The notes under the pieces: generated by a model
Seen by the model: the letters and a program-made list of their open reading frames with translations, nothing else
What the model was told of the DNA's origin: nothing
Database searches by the model: none
In this document: positions 27,012 through 36,364 of the stretch, one piece after another
Layout of the letters: every line of letters begins with the position of its first letter
Position numbering within the stretch: the first letter of the stretch is position 1
Program-made: the position numbers and the translations under genes
Origin: Mangrovibacterium lignilyticum
GTDB taxonomy: Bacteria > Bacteroidota > Bacteroidia > Bacteroidales > Prolixibacteraceae
Assembly: GCF_010882175.1 (NCBI RefSeq)
Contig: NZ_WKLH01000001.1
Location: 1,071,464-1,135,463 of the forward strand
Reading direction: 5' to 3'
DNA length: 64,000 nucleotides

Positions 27012-28178
27012 ATGAAACTAATTCTATTACTTGCAATTACGTTATTCATCTACAGCTGGACTGTAAATGGACAAAACAACACACAATGGAATACGCATCT
27101 CGAAGGAATTACAATAGATGATATCGCCGATGCAGGTGATTATCTCTGGTTGATTTCGGGGCTCGGTACTAAAGTTATAAAATATGACAAAAACTCTGGC
27201 AATGTTGAACTGTACGATTACGTGGATTTTAACATCCAACCCGATGATTGGTTTACTGATGTGGTATGCGATAATAATGGAATCCCATGGGTTGGAACAT
27301 TTGTTGGAGCATTTAAAATGACTGATGATAATACCTGGATTTTGGTACACCCCGAAGGTGCATGGGCAATGACGAAGTCGAAAGATGGAGTCGTATGGAT
27401 CGCCTATCAATACGAAACAATAAGATACGAAGGAAATAATATTAAAGTATTTGATGCTGGAGATTACTTTTCATCGTTAGCAACGGATAATGTTGGTGAT
27501 TTATGGGGCGCTAGACAAGGTATTCTATTCCGGGGCCTTTCGAAATATGATGGCAATAGCTGGAATACTTACACTCCGCCATACATTGTGGGATATGTTA
27601 CGGATTTAGCTATCGATGCAAATGGCATGAAATGGATGTCTGGTGGAGCGCTAATTTCGTACGATGGTACAAACTGGGAAGAATATTATACTCCTGTAGA
27701 AACTCATATCAATTCCATTGCTATTGAAAATAAAAGTATCTGGTGTGGAACAAAGGACGGTCTGATGCGATTTAGTAATTCCCAATGGACCGTTTTTGAT
27801 ACAGCAAATTCAGAACTGCCTTCCAATGTTGTCAATTCCATTGCTATTGACGACAATGGAACAAAATGGATTGGAACAAAAAATGGTCTGGTTGCCATCT
27901 ACAATTTAGCGACAGCCAATGTGTCTGTTGCTTCCAAAGATGCCGGTTTTGAAATTCACCCTAACCCGGCAACAACTTATTTTAATATCGCGCAGAACGA
28001 TGCATTGCCGAAAGGCAGCAGCCTGGAAATATTCACCATTGAAGGCAAAATACTTAAACGCCAACTGATAACAACCGAAAATAGTCGGATTGGCATTAGC
28101 GACTTGACCAATGGTGTATACCTTTTGAGAATAAAATCCTCACAAGGCACAACGGTTAGAAAACTGGTTAAAAACTGA
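27012..28178 (+). CDS. Secreted two-component-regulator-type propeller protein with T9SS sorting domain
   Basis: A 388-residue protein from ATG at 27012: signal peptide (MKLILLLAITLFIYSWTVNG), then propeller repeats resembling the sensor repeats of hybrid regulators (VVCDNNGIPWVGTFVGAFKM, IAIDDNGTKWIGTKNGLVAI), and a C-terminal type A type IX sorting domain at about residues 315-388 (FEIHPNPATTYFNI, LTNGVYLLRIKS, TVRKLVKN). It should be exported by the type IX system and attached to or released from the surface. No kinase part is present, although two kinases lacking such propellers lie upstream. Whether it binds a glycan is unknown. Confidence 0.82.
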   Translation: MKLILLLAITLFIYSWTVNGQNNTQWNTHLEGITIDDIADAGDYLWLISGLGTKVIKYDKNSGNVELYDYVDFNIQPDDWFTDVVCDNNGIPWVGTFVGAFKMTDDNTWILVHPEGAWAMTKSKDGVVWIAYQYETIRYEGNNIKVFDAGDYFSSLATDNVGDLWGARQGILFRGLSKYDGNSWNTYTPPYIVGYVTDLAIDANGMKWMSGGALISYDGTNWEEYYTPVETHINSIAIENKSIWCGTKDGLMRFSNSQWTVFDTANSELPSNVVNSIAIDDNGTKWIGTKNGLVAIYNLATANVSVASKDAGFEIHPNPATTYFNIAQNDALPKGSSLEIFTIEGKILKRQLITTENSRIGISDLTNGVYLLRIKSSQGTTVRKLVKN

Positions 28179-28399
28179 TACGAAATGCTGGGTTCGAAGA
28201 ATTAAATCCGGTTAGGGGGGGCCAATTCTTTCGAAATCCACCTTTACAATAGGGCTCTTTGTTCGCCCCAAGCTGATGAAAATCGAAAAAGCTGAAAGAA
28301 ATGGCTCACAATTGCGAATAAATAGCCAAAAGCCAAAGTCTAAGAAACGTCCTGATTTGAAGCGTAAAAATCAATGTTTAACCTAAAAAACCAAAAGTC

Positions 28400-29530
28400 A
28401 TGAAACTGTTCAAAATATTACTAATTGTAATGCTCATCCTGGTATTCGCCTGCGATGACGACTATATCCCAGAGGAAGAACCAACCATTGCAACTATTGA
28501 GGTAGTATTGCCAGACAGCACAACTCAAGAGCCAGACACACCTGAAGTGCCTGCTGTTGTTCCTCCGGATGAACCGGTAACTGTCCCGGTCGAGCTGTCC
28601 AATGTATACCTTTCGGGGCACCCCGTTAAATCAATTGATTTTGAAAACGATTATGTATGGGCTACGACTGACAGTTTCTTAGTCAAACTAGATCAGTTTA
28701 ATAAGACCATCACCTACTATCCATATCCATACACGGATCAGAATGGCAGTTCCTACAACTTAAAGGTTGATAAAAACGGAGAAAAATGGATTGCCCGTTC
28801 CGAATACTTACCTCATTGGTCAAGTATTTATGAGAGTCATAGCAGCAGCATGTATCGTTTCGATGAAAACCAGTGGACAAAAGTTAAATCTATCGGTTAT
28901 GGTGAAATTCTGTCACTGGCAGTAGACAAAAACAACAACAAATGGATAGCTACGCTAGGTAATAGCGGGGTATATGTAATCAAGCAGGATAGTTGCTTAC
29001 ACTACACGTCTGCAAACTCGGGGCTCGTCTACAATAGCGTGGAACAAATTTCTTCAGACAGAGATGGAAATATATGGCTGTATAATTATGGTAATTTAGG
29101 TGGTCTCATTTCTGCAGATGTATCAATGATAAGATACGATGGAGATAATTGGATTTCTTATTTTTTGGGGAGGAATTTTTATCTCGTGTGGATGAGGCTA
29201 GACAGCCAAGGGAATCCTTGGGTTCAAAATCCCTGGATAATTCAAAAACTGGATACCGCCAACATATCATGGTCTGAAATAACCCCATTAGACATCAACG
29301 AACATTTACGATTACAGACAATTGAAGGAGACCGTAAATTCTGGTATACAAGAAGCCTAAATCTAAAAGGTAATGGTATCGCAGTTTACAATGGTTCGGA
29401 TTGGAACTACTACACAACTTCCAATTCTAATTTGCCTTCCGATACGGTTTATCAAATAGCGATCGATTCATTCGGTACAAAATGGATCGGAACGGCCAAT
29501 GGACTGGCTAGATTGGAAACAATACCGTAA
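28400..29530 (+). CDS. Propeller-repeat lipoprotein
   Basis: A 376-residue lipoprotein (MKLFKILLIVMLILVFACDD, Cys18) with a Pro/Glu/Thr-rich linker at about residues 25-65 and then propeller repeats of the two-component-regulator type (LKVDKNGEKWIARS, LAVDKNNNKWIATLGNSGVY, IAIDSFGTKWIGTANGLARL). It is related to the gene at 27012 but membrane-anchored and without a sorting domain. The gap 28179-28399 before it holds a G-run (GGGGGGG near 28216) and the same AAACCAAAAG leader next to the ATG; nothing else is seen. Role unknown; a surface sensor or binding protein is plausible. Confidence 0.78.
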   Translation: MKLFKILLIVMLILVFACDDDYIPEEEPTIATIEVVLPDSTTQEPDTPEVPAVVPPDEPVTVPVELSNVYLSGHPVKSIDFENDYVWATTDSFLVKLDQFNKTITYYPYPYTDQNGSSYNLKVDKNGEKWIARSEYLPHWSSIYESHSSSMYRFDENQWTKVKSIGYGEILSLAVDKNNNKWIATLGNSGVYVIKQDSCLHYTSANSGLVYNSVEQISSDRDGNIWLYNYGNLGGLISADVSMIRYDGDNWISYFLGRNFYLVWMRLDSQGNPWVQNPWIIQKLDTANISWSEITPLDINEHLRLQTIEGDRKFWYTRSLNLKGNGIAVYNGSDWNYYTTSNSNLPSDTVYQIAIDSFGTKWIGTANGLARLETIP

Positions 29531-29565
29531 ATAGCTGATTGTTGCTAACGGAAACTTGCCTCAGC

Positions 29566-30144
29566 TTATTTTTGTTCCCAAGGCCGTTGCTCAGCAGCAT
29601 AGCTTAGCTGCTCGTACCAGCTTTTGCCATATTTGCGGATCAGGGGTTCTTTTAAAAACTTGTATAGCGGCAATTTCTGACCAATACCACACTGTCGGCC
29701 CGGCTTGCAAATATCCAGTTCCTGGTAATTCACAGCATCGAATCGTTTATACTCGGTAATGCGAATCGGGAACAAGGCACAGGAAACAGGCTTCCGAAAA
29801 TCGAGCTTTCCATCCAGAAAAGCTTTTTCAATACCACACTTGGTGATGCCTTTTTCGTCGACAAATACAAAAGCACAGGCTTCATTACTCATCAATGGCG
29901 TAACCAAATCGCCATCACTGTCGATCACCGAAGTTCCTTTTTCAGCAACCACCTGCTTACCTTCTTCCGTAATATATGGCTCGAAAACAGGATACAATTT
30001 CTCTATAGTAATCGCTTCCTCCTGCGTAAGTGGAGCACCGGAGTCTCCTTCCACACAACAAGCGCCTTTACACTTCATCAAATCGCACAGGAAGTGCTCT
30101 TCAACGACATCAAAACTAACGATGGTTTTTCCTATTTCGAGCAT
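29566..30144 (-). CDS. DUF3109 family cysteine-rich protein
   Basis: A 192-residue protein from ATG at 30144 (MLEIGKTIVSFDVVEEHFLC). Conserved Cys positions are CDLMKCKGACC, EACAFVF, CGIEKAF, KPVSCALFPIRI and CKPGRQCG, matching DUF3109, a Bacteroidota-rich relative of the YkgJ zinc/iron-sulfur group. It probably binds a metal or cluster; function is unknown. The open frame extends to 30180, but that stretch overlaps the terminator of the upstream gene, so the later ATG is used. It follows gpmI on the same strand but is separated by that terminator. Confidence 0.85.
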   Translation of the reverse strand: MLEIGKTIVSFDVVEEHFLCDLMKCKGACCVEGDSGAPLTQEEAITIEKLYPVFEPYITEEGKQVVAEKGTSVIDSDGDLVTPLMSNEACAFVFVDEKGITKCGIEKAFLDGKLDFRKPVSCALFPIRITEYKRFDAVNYQELDICKPGRQCGIGQKLPLYKFLKEPLIRKYGKSWYEQLSYAAEQRPWEQK

Positions 30145-30161
30145 AATATCTTTCGGACAAT

Positions 30162-30193
30162 AAAAAAAGCCTCTCCTCAAAATCGGGAGAGGC
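30162..30193 (-). terminator. Rho-independent terminator after gpmI
   Basis: Minus-strand stem GCCTCTCC with GGAGAGGC and seven T, 23 bp after the gpmI stop and 18 bp before the DUF3109 start, so read-through would supply the DUF3109 mRNA unless it has its own promoter within or before the hairpin. Confidence 0.88.
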
Positions 30194-30215
30194 CTGCAAA
30201 TATAAATGAATTTAC

Positions 30216-31742
30216 TTAACGTTCAATCAATACTTTACCGGTCATTTCAGCAGGAATTTCCAAGCCCATTTCTGAAAGAAGGGTTGGGGCAACATCAGCC
30301 AAAATACCGTTGTTGATTTTCAAATTCTTGTCATCACTCACATACACACATGGAACCGGGTTCAATGAATGAGCAGTGTTTGGAGATCCGTCAGGGTTTA
30401 CAGCATTGTCTGCATTACCGTGGTCGGCAATGATCAATACATTGTAATTGTTTGCACGAGCTGTTTCAACAACTTCTTTAGCGCAAGCATCAACAGCTTC
30501 AACAGCTTTAGTAATTGCCTGGTAATCGCCGGTGTGTCCAACCATATCGCCATTCGCGAAGTTCAAACAAACAAAATCAACTTCACCTTTTTTCAACTCA
30601 GGAATGATCGCATCTTTAATATTCGGAGCTGACATTTCCGGTTGATGATCGTAGGTAGGAACTTTAGGAGAAGGGCACAACAAACGTGTCTCACCTTCAA
30701 ATTCCTCTTCGCGGCCACCGCTAAAGAAGAAAGTTACGTGGGCATATTTTTCAGTCTCTGCAATCCGGATTTGCTTTAATCCAGCTTTAGAAACCACTTC
30801 ACCCATTGTGTTTATTGGGTTTTCCTTTTCGAAAATAACATTCACATTTTTGAAGTCGGCTTTATAGCTGGTCATGGTATACCATTGTAAATCCATTGTG
30901 TGCATATCAAATTCGTGCAGATCTTCCTGTGTGAAAGCAATGGTTGTTTGACGCAAACGGTCGGTACGGAAGTTGAAACAAATTACAACGTCTCCCTCTT
31001 CAATAACAGCCACCGGACTTCCGTCTTCTTTCACCATACAAATTGGCTTGATGAATTCGTCGGTTACACCGGCTTCGTATGAAGCCTTCATTGTAGCCAA
31101 CAGGTCAGTTGATTTCTCACCTTCACCTTTTGTATAAAGATCGTAAGCCAGTCTCATACGATCCCAGTTTTTGTCGCGATCCATTCCGTAGTAACGACCG
31201 ATGATAGAAGCAAATTTACCATTGGTCCCTTTTAGTCCTTCAAGATCAGACTCCAGGAATCCGTATCCTGAGCGCGGGTCTGTATCGCGACCATCTGTCA
31301 GCCCGTGTACAAATACGTCGCTCAATCCTAAATCGGTACCCATTTGGCAAAGGGCAATCATGTGCTTACTTAAAGCGTGAACACCGCCAGGGCCAATCAA
31401 GCCAATCAGGTGAACTTTTTTATTGTTGTCTTTAGCGTAATTAAAGGCTTTCAGCAGTTGTGGATTTTCCCACATTGTTTTTTCGCGGATAGCTTTGGTA
31501 ATCTTAACCATGTCCTGATACAAAACACGGCCGGCACCAATATTCAGGTGACCAACTTCCGAGTTACCCATTTGTCCGTCTGGCAAACCAACATTTTCTC
31601 CGGAGGTAAGCAATTGTGAATTCGGATATTCTTTGATCATAGAATCCATGAATGGTGTTGATGCCTGAGCAATTACATCGCGTTCGGAACCATCACCAAT
31701 ACCCCATCCGTCGAGAATCATCAAAAGTGTTTTCTGTGCCAT
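30216..31742 (-). CDS. gpmI: 2,3-bisphosphoglycerate-independent phosphoglycerate mutase
   Basis: Interconverts 3- and 2-phosphoglycerate in glycolysis using two metal ions and a phosphoserine intermediate. The 508-residue length is typical. Seen: LMILDGWGIGDG (metal Asp), nucleophile Ser61 in GNSEVGHLNIGAGR, FVHGLTDGRDTDPRSG, FNFRTDRLRQ (substrate Arg), and the C-terminal metal motif LIIADHGNADN. Alkaline-phosphatase superfamily order is intact. A TAATTTTG -7 box lies 40-47 bp upstream of the start on the minus strand. Confidence 0.97.
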   Translation of the reverse strand: MAQKTLLMILDGWGIGDGSERDVIAQASTPFMDSMIKEYPNSQLLTSGENVGLPDGQMGNSEVGHLNIGAGRVLYQDMVKITKAIREKTMWENPQLLKAFNYAKDNNKKVHLIGLIGPGGVHALSKHMIALCQMGTDLGLSDVFVHGLTDGRDTDPRSGYGFLESDLEGLKGTNGKFASIIGRYYGMDRDKNWDRMRLAYDLYTKGEGEKSTDLLATMKASYEAGVTDEFIKPICMVKEDGSPVAVIEEGDVVICFNFRTDRLRQTTIAFTQEDLHEFDMHTMDLQWYTMTSYKADFKNVNVIFEKENPINTMGEVVSKAGLKQIRIAETEKYAHVTFFFSGGREEEFEGETRLLCPSPKVPTYDHQPEMSAPNIKDAIIPELKKGEVDFVCLNFANGDMVGHTGDYQAITKAVEAVDACAKEVVETARANNYNVLIIADHGNADNAVNPDGSPNTAHSLNPVPCVYVSDDKNLKINNGILADVAPTLLSEMGLEIPAEMTGKVLIER

Positions 31743-31781
31743 AATTTATAATCAATTTAAACTAGTTATTCTTTCGGCTCA

Positions 31782-31789
31782 CAAAATTA
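31782..31789 (-). promoter_or_regulatory. -7 promoter box TAATTTTG for gpmI
   Basis: Minus-strand TAATTTTG matches TAnnTTTG, 40-47 bp upstream of gpmI. No convincing -33 box. Confidence 0.45.
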
Positions 31790-32179
31790 TTCTTTTTTCA
31801 CCAACATCGGAAACGATCTCTCCTTCCTTTGGTCAAATTAACAATTAAATAATTGGTATTGACACACCTTAATTTCGATTCCTGGCTTTTCAATGTTCAC
31901 AGCGAGCACTAAAATGACGTCACTATTGGAGTTCCTTATTTATTAGCACGGTTTAACGAGATTACCTATCCTCGACGCAAAACAACTATTGCCTGAAACG
32001 CCCTTCATTGTTGGGAGAAAGCAGCTGCTAAAAGCAGGATGAAATTGAATGAAAATTATTTCTGAGAAACAGGTCTTTTTATTCTATTCTATTGATTTAT
32101 GGCACATTAACCATCACAAATGGGGATAATGACGGGAATTTAAAGGAATAGTCCGAAATAAAACCCCTACATCATGGGA
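31790..32179. other. Non-coding divergent gap between gpmI and the iron operon
   Basis: About 390 bases without a convincing gene or RNA. A short palindrome CAATTAAATAATTG occurs near 31842-31855. GATAATGACGGGAAT near 32125 faintly recalls a Fur half-site, too weak to call. Confidence 0.4.
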
Positions 32180-32210
32180 TTGATGCATGCCCTTGCTAAA
32201 AATACTTTTA
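32180..32210 (+). promoter_or_regulatory. Candidate promoter of the OprB-feoAB operon
   Basis: TTG at 32180-32182, a 20-bp spacer, and TACTTTTA at 32203-32210, close to the Bacteroidota TTG-N19-21-TAnnTTTG pattern with one mismatch in the last base. It lies 31 bp upstream of the chosen ATG of the porin gene. Confidence 0.5.
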
Positions 32211-32240
32211 CAACAGAAAACCAAAACACCTTTTATCTGT

Positions 32241-33383
32241 ATGAAAATCTTCAATAACATCGGAATGATGGCAATGGCTCTTTTGATATCGGGTTATGCC
32301 ATGGCGGGGTCGGACGAAGAAAACAAAAACCCGGCATTGAGCTTCTACGGAGCCTACAAAGGCGATGCTGTTTCTAATTTTAACGGTGGGATCAAAACCG
32401 GATCCACCTATTTAGGCTTGGCCGATTTATTTCTTGAATTTAACACGGAAAACGCAGGCTTGTGGAAAGGCGGCACCTTCATGGTACACGGAGCGAACAC
32501 CCACGGCGGCGAACCCTCTGCTAATCTGATCGGCGACTTTCAGGTCGCATCAAATATTGAAGCCGGAAATCACACCTTCCTATACGAACTTTGGTACAGC
32601 CAAACTTTTGGGAATTTCCATGCGACTATTGGTCTACAAGATCTGAACGTAGAATTTGCCAACAGCGAATTTGGAGGTCTCTTTCTGAACAGTTCATTCG
32701 GGATTCACTCCATAATTGCTGACAATATTGCTGCACCAATTTTCCCATTAACATCTCACGGGATTACTTTATGCTGGGAAGTATCCAGTCGTTTAAATCT
32801 AAAAACAGCCGTCTATAAGGGAAGTCCAATTGATTTTGAAGACAATCCCAACAACCTAAAATGGAACCTCAACTATTCAGACGGATTACTATGGGTGGGC
32901 GAAGCCAACCTGCACTGCAGCCAGCAGGAAGATTGCGCCGAAATTATTAAAGCGGGGTTCTTCTATCACCAGCACAGTGAAGACTGGACCGTCTCTGATG
33001 AATTGGAGTCCGACTACGGATTTTACCTGGTGGGCGACCATCGAATTAGTCCAGCCAATGACTATGACAAGGGACTCAGCATCTTCTATCAATTGGGGGT
33101 TAGTCCACGCAACGACAATGTTGCTTACGTTGGAACCGGCATTCATTACACCGGACTATTTTCGGACAAAGGAAAAGACACTTTTGGGCTGGCAATGGCC
33201 AGAGGGGTGATGACCGAAGAAGCGGGACAGGACGAAACAACATTTGAGCTTACATACAAATTACAAATCAACAAATACCTCTATCTCCAACCTGACATCC
33301 AATACATCATCCATCCCGGCGGGACTGACATGATGCTTGACAATGCCTTGGTTGCCCTATTTCGTTTAGGATTGGAATTTTAA
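32241..33383 (+). CDS. OprB-like carbohydrate porin family outer membrane protein
   Basis: A 380-residue outer-membrane beta-barrel: signal peptide MKIFNNIGMMAMALLISGYAMA, then NPALSFYGAYKGDAVSNFNGGI and AGLWKGGTFMVHGANTHGG, typical of the OprB carbohydrate-selective porin family, and a C-terminal strand ending in Phe (LGLEF). The ATG at 32241 is chosen because it starts the signal peptide; the frame is open back to 32187. Its stop is only 11 bp before feoAB, so it should be co-transcribed with ferrous iron uptake genes, which suggests a role in metal rather than sugar passage. That role is inference. Confidence 0.85.
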   Translation: MKIFNNIGMMAMALLISGYAMAGSDEENKNPALSFYGAYKGDAVSNFNGGIKTGSTYLGLADLFLEFNTENAGLWKGGTFMVHGANTHGGEPSANLIGDFQVASNIEAGNHTFLYELWYSQTFGNFHATIGLQDLNVEFANSEFGGLFLNSSFGIHSIIADNIAAPIFPLTSHGITLCWEVSSRLNLKTAVYKGSPIDFEDNPNNLKWNLNYSDGLLWVGEANLHCSQQEDCAEIIKAGFFYHQHSEDWTVSDELESDYGFYLVGDHRISPANDYDKGLSIFYQLGVSPRNDNVAYVGTGIHYTGLFSDKGKDTFGLAMARGVMTEEAGQDETTFELTYKLQINKYLYLQPDIQYIIHPGGTDMMLDNALVALFRLGLEF

Positions 33384-33394
33384 TACTTCAGCTT

Positions 33395-35893
33395 ATGTTC
33401 TTACAAACTTCAGATAATAGCAATAAAAGGCTGGCTGGTTTGAAAACCGGAGAAGAAGCCATCATCAAATACGTATTCGGACAAGGTGCTTTCCGTAAGC
33501 GAATCTCAGAAATGGGATTCGTAAAGGGACAAAAAGTAAAAGTAATCAAAAATGCGCCGATGAAAGACCCGGTTGAGTATGAAATAATGGGGTACAAAGT
33601 TTCGTTACGTCGCAGCGAAGCGGAAATGATTGAAGTGATCGCTGAAAGTGAAGCGTCACAAGCACTGGCCGGTAAATTCGAAGGCACAATCGACCATCAC
33701 CGATTGAAAGTATCGGGCGGCAAAAAGAGCAAGAACATCTCGGTGGCTTTGGTCGGCAATCCGAACTCCGGGAAAACGACCTTATTCAATTACGCCTCAG
33801 GGTCAAAAGAGCGCGTTGGTAACTATGCCGGCGTAACCATCGATGCCAAAGAAGCCCGCTTCCGACAAAACGAATTTACATTCCGGATCTCCGACCTTCC
33901 GGGAACTTATTCTATTACCGAATACTCACCCGAAGAACTATTCGTCCGCAACCAAATTGCAGAGCGCAAGCCCGACGTAGTGGTCAACGTAGTGGATGCA
34001 TCGAACCTGGAGCGCAACCTCTACCTCACAACCCAGCTGATCGACATGAATATCAAAGTGGTCATTGCCCTGAACATGTACGACGAACTGGAACAAAAAG
34101 CGGTAACATTCGACTATACACGTCTGGGCGAGATGATCGGTGTTCCGATTGTACCGACTGTCGCATCGAAGGGAAAAGGGCTCAAAGAACTTTTCGATAA
34201 AATTGCTGAAGTATATGAAGAACGCGACCCAATTGTCCGGCATATCCACATCAACTATGGAAGCGATATTGAACAATCAATTTCTCTCATTCAATCTGAA
34301 ATAAAGAAGGATGAGCACCGCAACAAGAACTATTCAACCCGCTACTTGTCCATCAAACTATTAGAGGATGACAAACAGACTCGTGAGCTATTGACTGAAA
34401 ATGCCAACTGCGATGCTGTCATCAAGCTTGCGGACAAAGAGACTGCGCGTTTGGAAATTCTGATGGGTGATAAATCGGAGACGTTGATCGCCGATGCTAA
34501 ATATGGTTTTATTGCCGGAGCACTGAAAGAAACATACAAACCGGGAGCCCATTCCCGCCGAAAAAACAGTCGTGAAATTGACAAAATACTGACCCACAAA
34601 GTTTGGGGATTTCCGATATTCATTTTCTTCATTTGGGCAACGTTCCAATTGACCTTCACCCTGGGTAGCTACCCTATGGACTGGATGGATGGCGGAGTCG
34701 GCTTTCTCGGAGACCTTGTGTCTTCAATCATGCCCGACGGCGCGTTGAAAGACCTGCTCGTTGACGGAATTATCGGAGGCGTTGGCGGAGTAATCATATT
34801 CCTTCCGAACATCATGATCCTGTTTTTCTGTATCTCACTGATGGAAGACTCCGGTTATATGGCCCGCGCGGCCTTCATTATGGACAAACTGATGCACAAA
34901 ATGGGATTGCACGGAAAATCGTTCATCCCTCTGATTATGGGTTTCGGGTGTAACGTTCCGGCAGTGATGGCTACCCGTACACTCGACAACAAAAACGATC
35001 GTTTGCTGACCATGCTCATCATTCCGTTCATGTCGTGTAGTGCGCGTCTACCTGTTTATGTGCTGTTGATCTCCGCGTTCTTTGTCAGCAACCAGGGAGC
35101 AATTTTATTCCTCATTTATTTCATCGGAATCGCCCTCGCCGTTTTGGTCGGTTTGCTCTTCAAAAAGACTTTGTTTGCGAAAAAAGAAGTCCCTTTTGTA
35201 ATGGAGCTCCCTCCCTATCGGATGCCGACTCTGAAAAACACCACCATTCACATGTGGCACAAGGGGGTGCAATACCTGAACAAAATGGGGACAGTGATTC
35301 TGTTTGCATCGATTATCATCTGGGCAATGGGATACTATCCGCGCCATGTGGAGTTCACTAAAGATTACGACAGCCTGATTTCTCAGGTTGAAACAAATTC
35401 GACATTGAACGAAACGGATAAAGGCCAGCAAATAGACCAATTGGAACTTTCAAAAGAAGAAGAAAGATTAGAAAAATCGTATATCGGCCAGATGGGGCAT
35501 TTCATTGAGCCGGTTATTCAGCCACTAGGCTTCGACTGGAAAGTTGGCATGAGTATTATAACCGGAATGGCCGCTAAAGAAATTGTGGTCAGCTCCATGG
35601 GGGTCCTTTACCATGCGGGGATGGATACCGACGAAAATTCGCAATCGCTGAAGGAAAAACTGCAAAGCCAAACATATACCAACGGCCCAAAAGCCGGGCA
35701 AAAGGTATTTTCACCCATCGTCGCGTTTGCATTGATGATTTTCGTTCTCATCTATTTCCCTTGCGTTGCCGTGATTGCTGCGATTAAAAAAGAGGCAAAC
35801 TGGAGATGGGCCATTTTCACAACGGTTTACACTACAGCAATAGCATGGATTGCAGCTTTTGCAATTTACCAAGTCGGTAATTTATTCATCTAA
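33395..35893 (+). CDS. feoB: Ferrous iron transporter FeoB with fused N-terminal FeoA domain
   Basis: An 832-residue Fe(II) transporter of the inner membrane. FeoA (SH3-like) domain at about residues 10-85 (RKRISEMGFVKGQKVKV); FeoB G-domain from about 115 with G1 GNPNSGKTT, G3 DLPGTYS and G4-like NMYD; a helical guanine-dissociation-inhibitor region to about 390; then the membrane part with Gate motifs including LIMGFGCNVPAVMATRTL and FMSCSARLPVYV. The fusion replaces separate feoA and feoB genes, as is common in Bacteroidota. An OprB-like porin precedes by 11 bp and the Cys-rich accessory peptide follows by 13 bp, forming an iron operon. Confidence 0.97.
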   Translation: MFLQTSDNSNKRLAGLKTGEEAIIKYVFGQGAFRKRISEMGFVKGQKVKVIKNAPMKDPVEYEIMGYKVSLRRSEAEMIEVIAESEASQALAGKFEGTIDHHRLKVSGGKKSKNISVALVGNPNSGKTTLFNYASGSKERVGNYAGVTIDAKEARFRQNEFTFRISDLPGTYSITEYSPEELFVRNQIAERKPDVVVNVVDASNLERNLYLTTQLIDMNIKVVIALNMYDELEQKAVTFDYTRLGEMIGVPIVPTVASKGKGLKELFDKIAEVYEERDPIVRHIHINYGSDIEQSISLIQSEIKKDEHRNKNYSTRYLSIKLLEDDKQTRELLTENANCDAVIKLADKETARLEILMGDKSETLIADAKYGFIAGALKETYKPGAHSRRKNSREIDKILTHKVWGFPIFIFFIWATFQLTFTLGSYPMDWMDGGVGFLGDLVSSIMPDGALKDLLVDGIIGGVGGVIIFLPNIMILFFCISLMEDSGYMARAAFIMDKLMHKMGLHGKSFIPLIMGFGCNVPAVMATRTLDNKNDRLLTMLIIPFMSCSARLPVYVLLISAFFVSNQGAILFLIYFIGIALAVLVGLLFKKTLFAKKEVPFVMELPPYRMPTLKNTTIHMWHKGVQYLNKMGTVILFASIIIWAMGYYPRHVEFTKDYDSLISQVETNSTLNETDKGQQIDQLELSKEEERLEKSYIGQMGHFIEPVIQPLGFDWKVGMSIITGMAAKEIVVSSMGVLYHAGMDTDENSQSLKEKLQSQTYTNGPKAGQKVFSPIVAFALMIFVLIYFPCVAVIAAIKKEANWRWAIFTTVYTTAIAWIAAFAIYQVGNLFI

Positions 35894-35906
35894 ATGACCA
35901 AACATC

Positions 35907-36134
35907 ATGATTCAAAATATTATTGTTTTAGTTATTCTTGCGGCAGTTCTCATCAAAGTCGGATACAGCACTTACAAATCGTTGATCACAAAAGAAAAAG
36001 GGCTCTGCGGTAGTTGTGTCAGTTGCGATTTTAAACGAGAGCTAAAAAAGCGAGGAAAACTAAAGCCTTACAGTCCAAACAAGCTGGTCTCGTTCCGTAA
36101 GGAAGAAATTCGCTTTGCTCCAAGGCAACAATAA
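35907..36134 (+). CDS. FeoB-associated Cys-rich membrane protein
   Basis: A 75-residue protein with one N-terminal membrane helix (IIVLVILAAVLIKVGY) followed by the cysteine motif GLCGSCVSCDF and a basic tail. This matches the small FeoB-associated Cys-rich family that takes the place of FeoC in many bacteria. It starts 13 bp after feoAB and ends before a strong terminator, so it is the last gene of the iron operon. The cysteines may bind iron; this is inference from the family. Confidence 0.9.
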   Translation: MIQNIIVLVILAAVLIKVGYSTYKSLITKEKGLCGSCVSCDFKRELKKRGKLKPYSPNKLVSFRKEEIRFAPRQQ

Positions 36135-36210
36135 ATTTAACGAGCTAAATACTCCGGATTTTCGATAATTTCCACATAAAATTCGGTACAAATTTAGAGG
36201 GGAATACTTC

Positions 36211-36239
36211 AAGGCTGTCAGATATGACAGCCTTTTTTT
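36211..36239 (+). terminator. Rho-independent terminator of the iron operon
   Basis: Perfect eight-pair stem GGCTGTCA/TGACAGCC, loop GATA, then TTTTTTT. Confidence 0.92.
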
Positions 36240-36364
36240 GTGCCAAAAACCACGTAAAAAGTCAAGGTAAATCAAACCAACGGAACAACCACACTAATCA
36301 CTCAAATACAACCCATTAGAGATGAATAGACAATCCAACAACCACCTAAAAAAACACCAATTAT

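Noticed and set aside
32120-32140. Possible Fur box upstream of the iron operon
   Set aside because: Only GATAATGA-like similarity on one side; no symmetrical second half.
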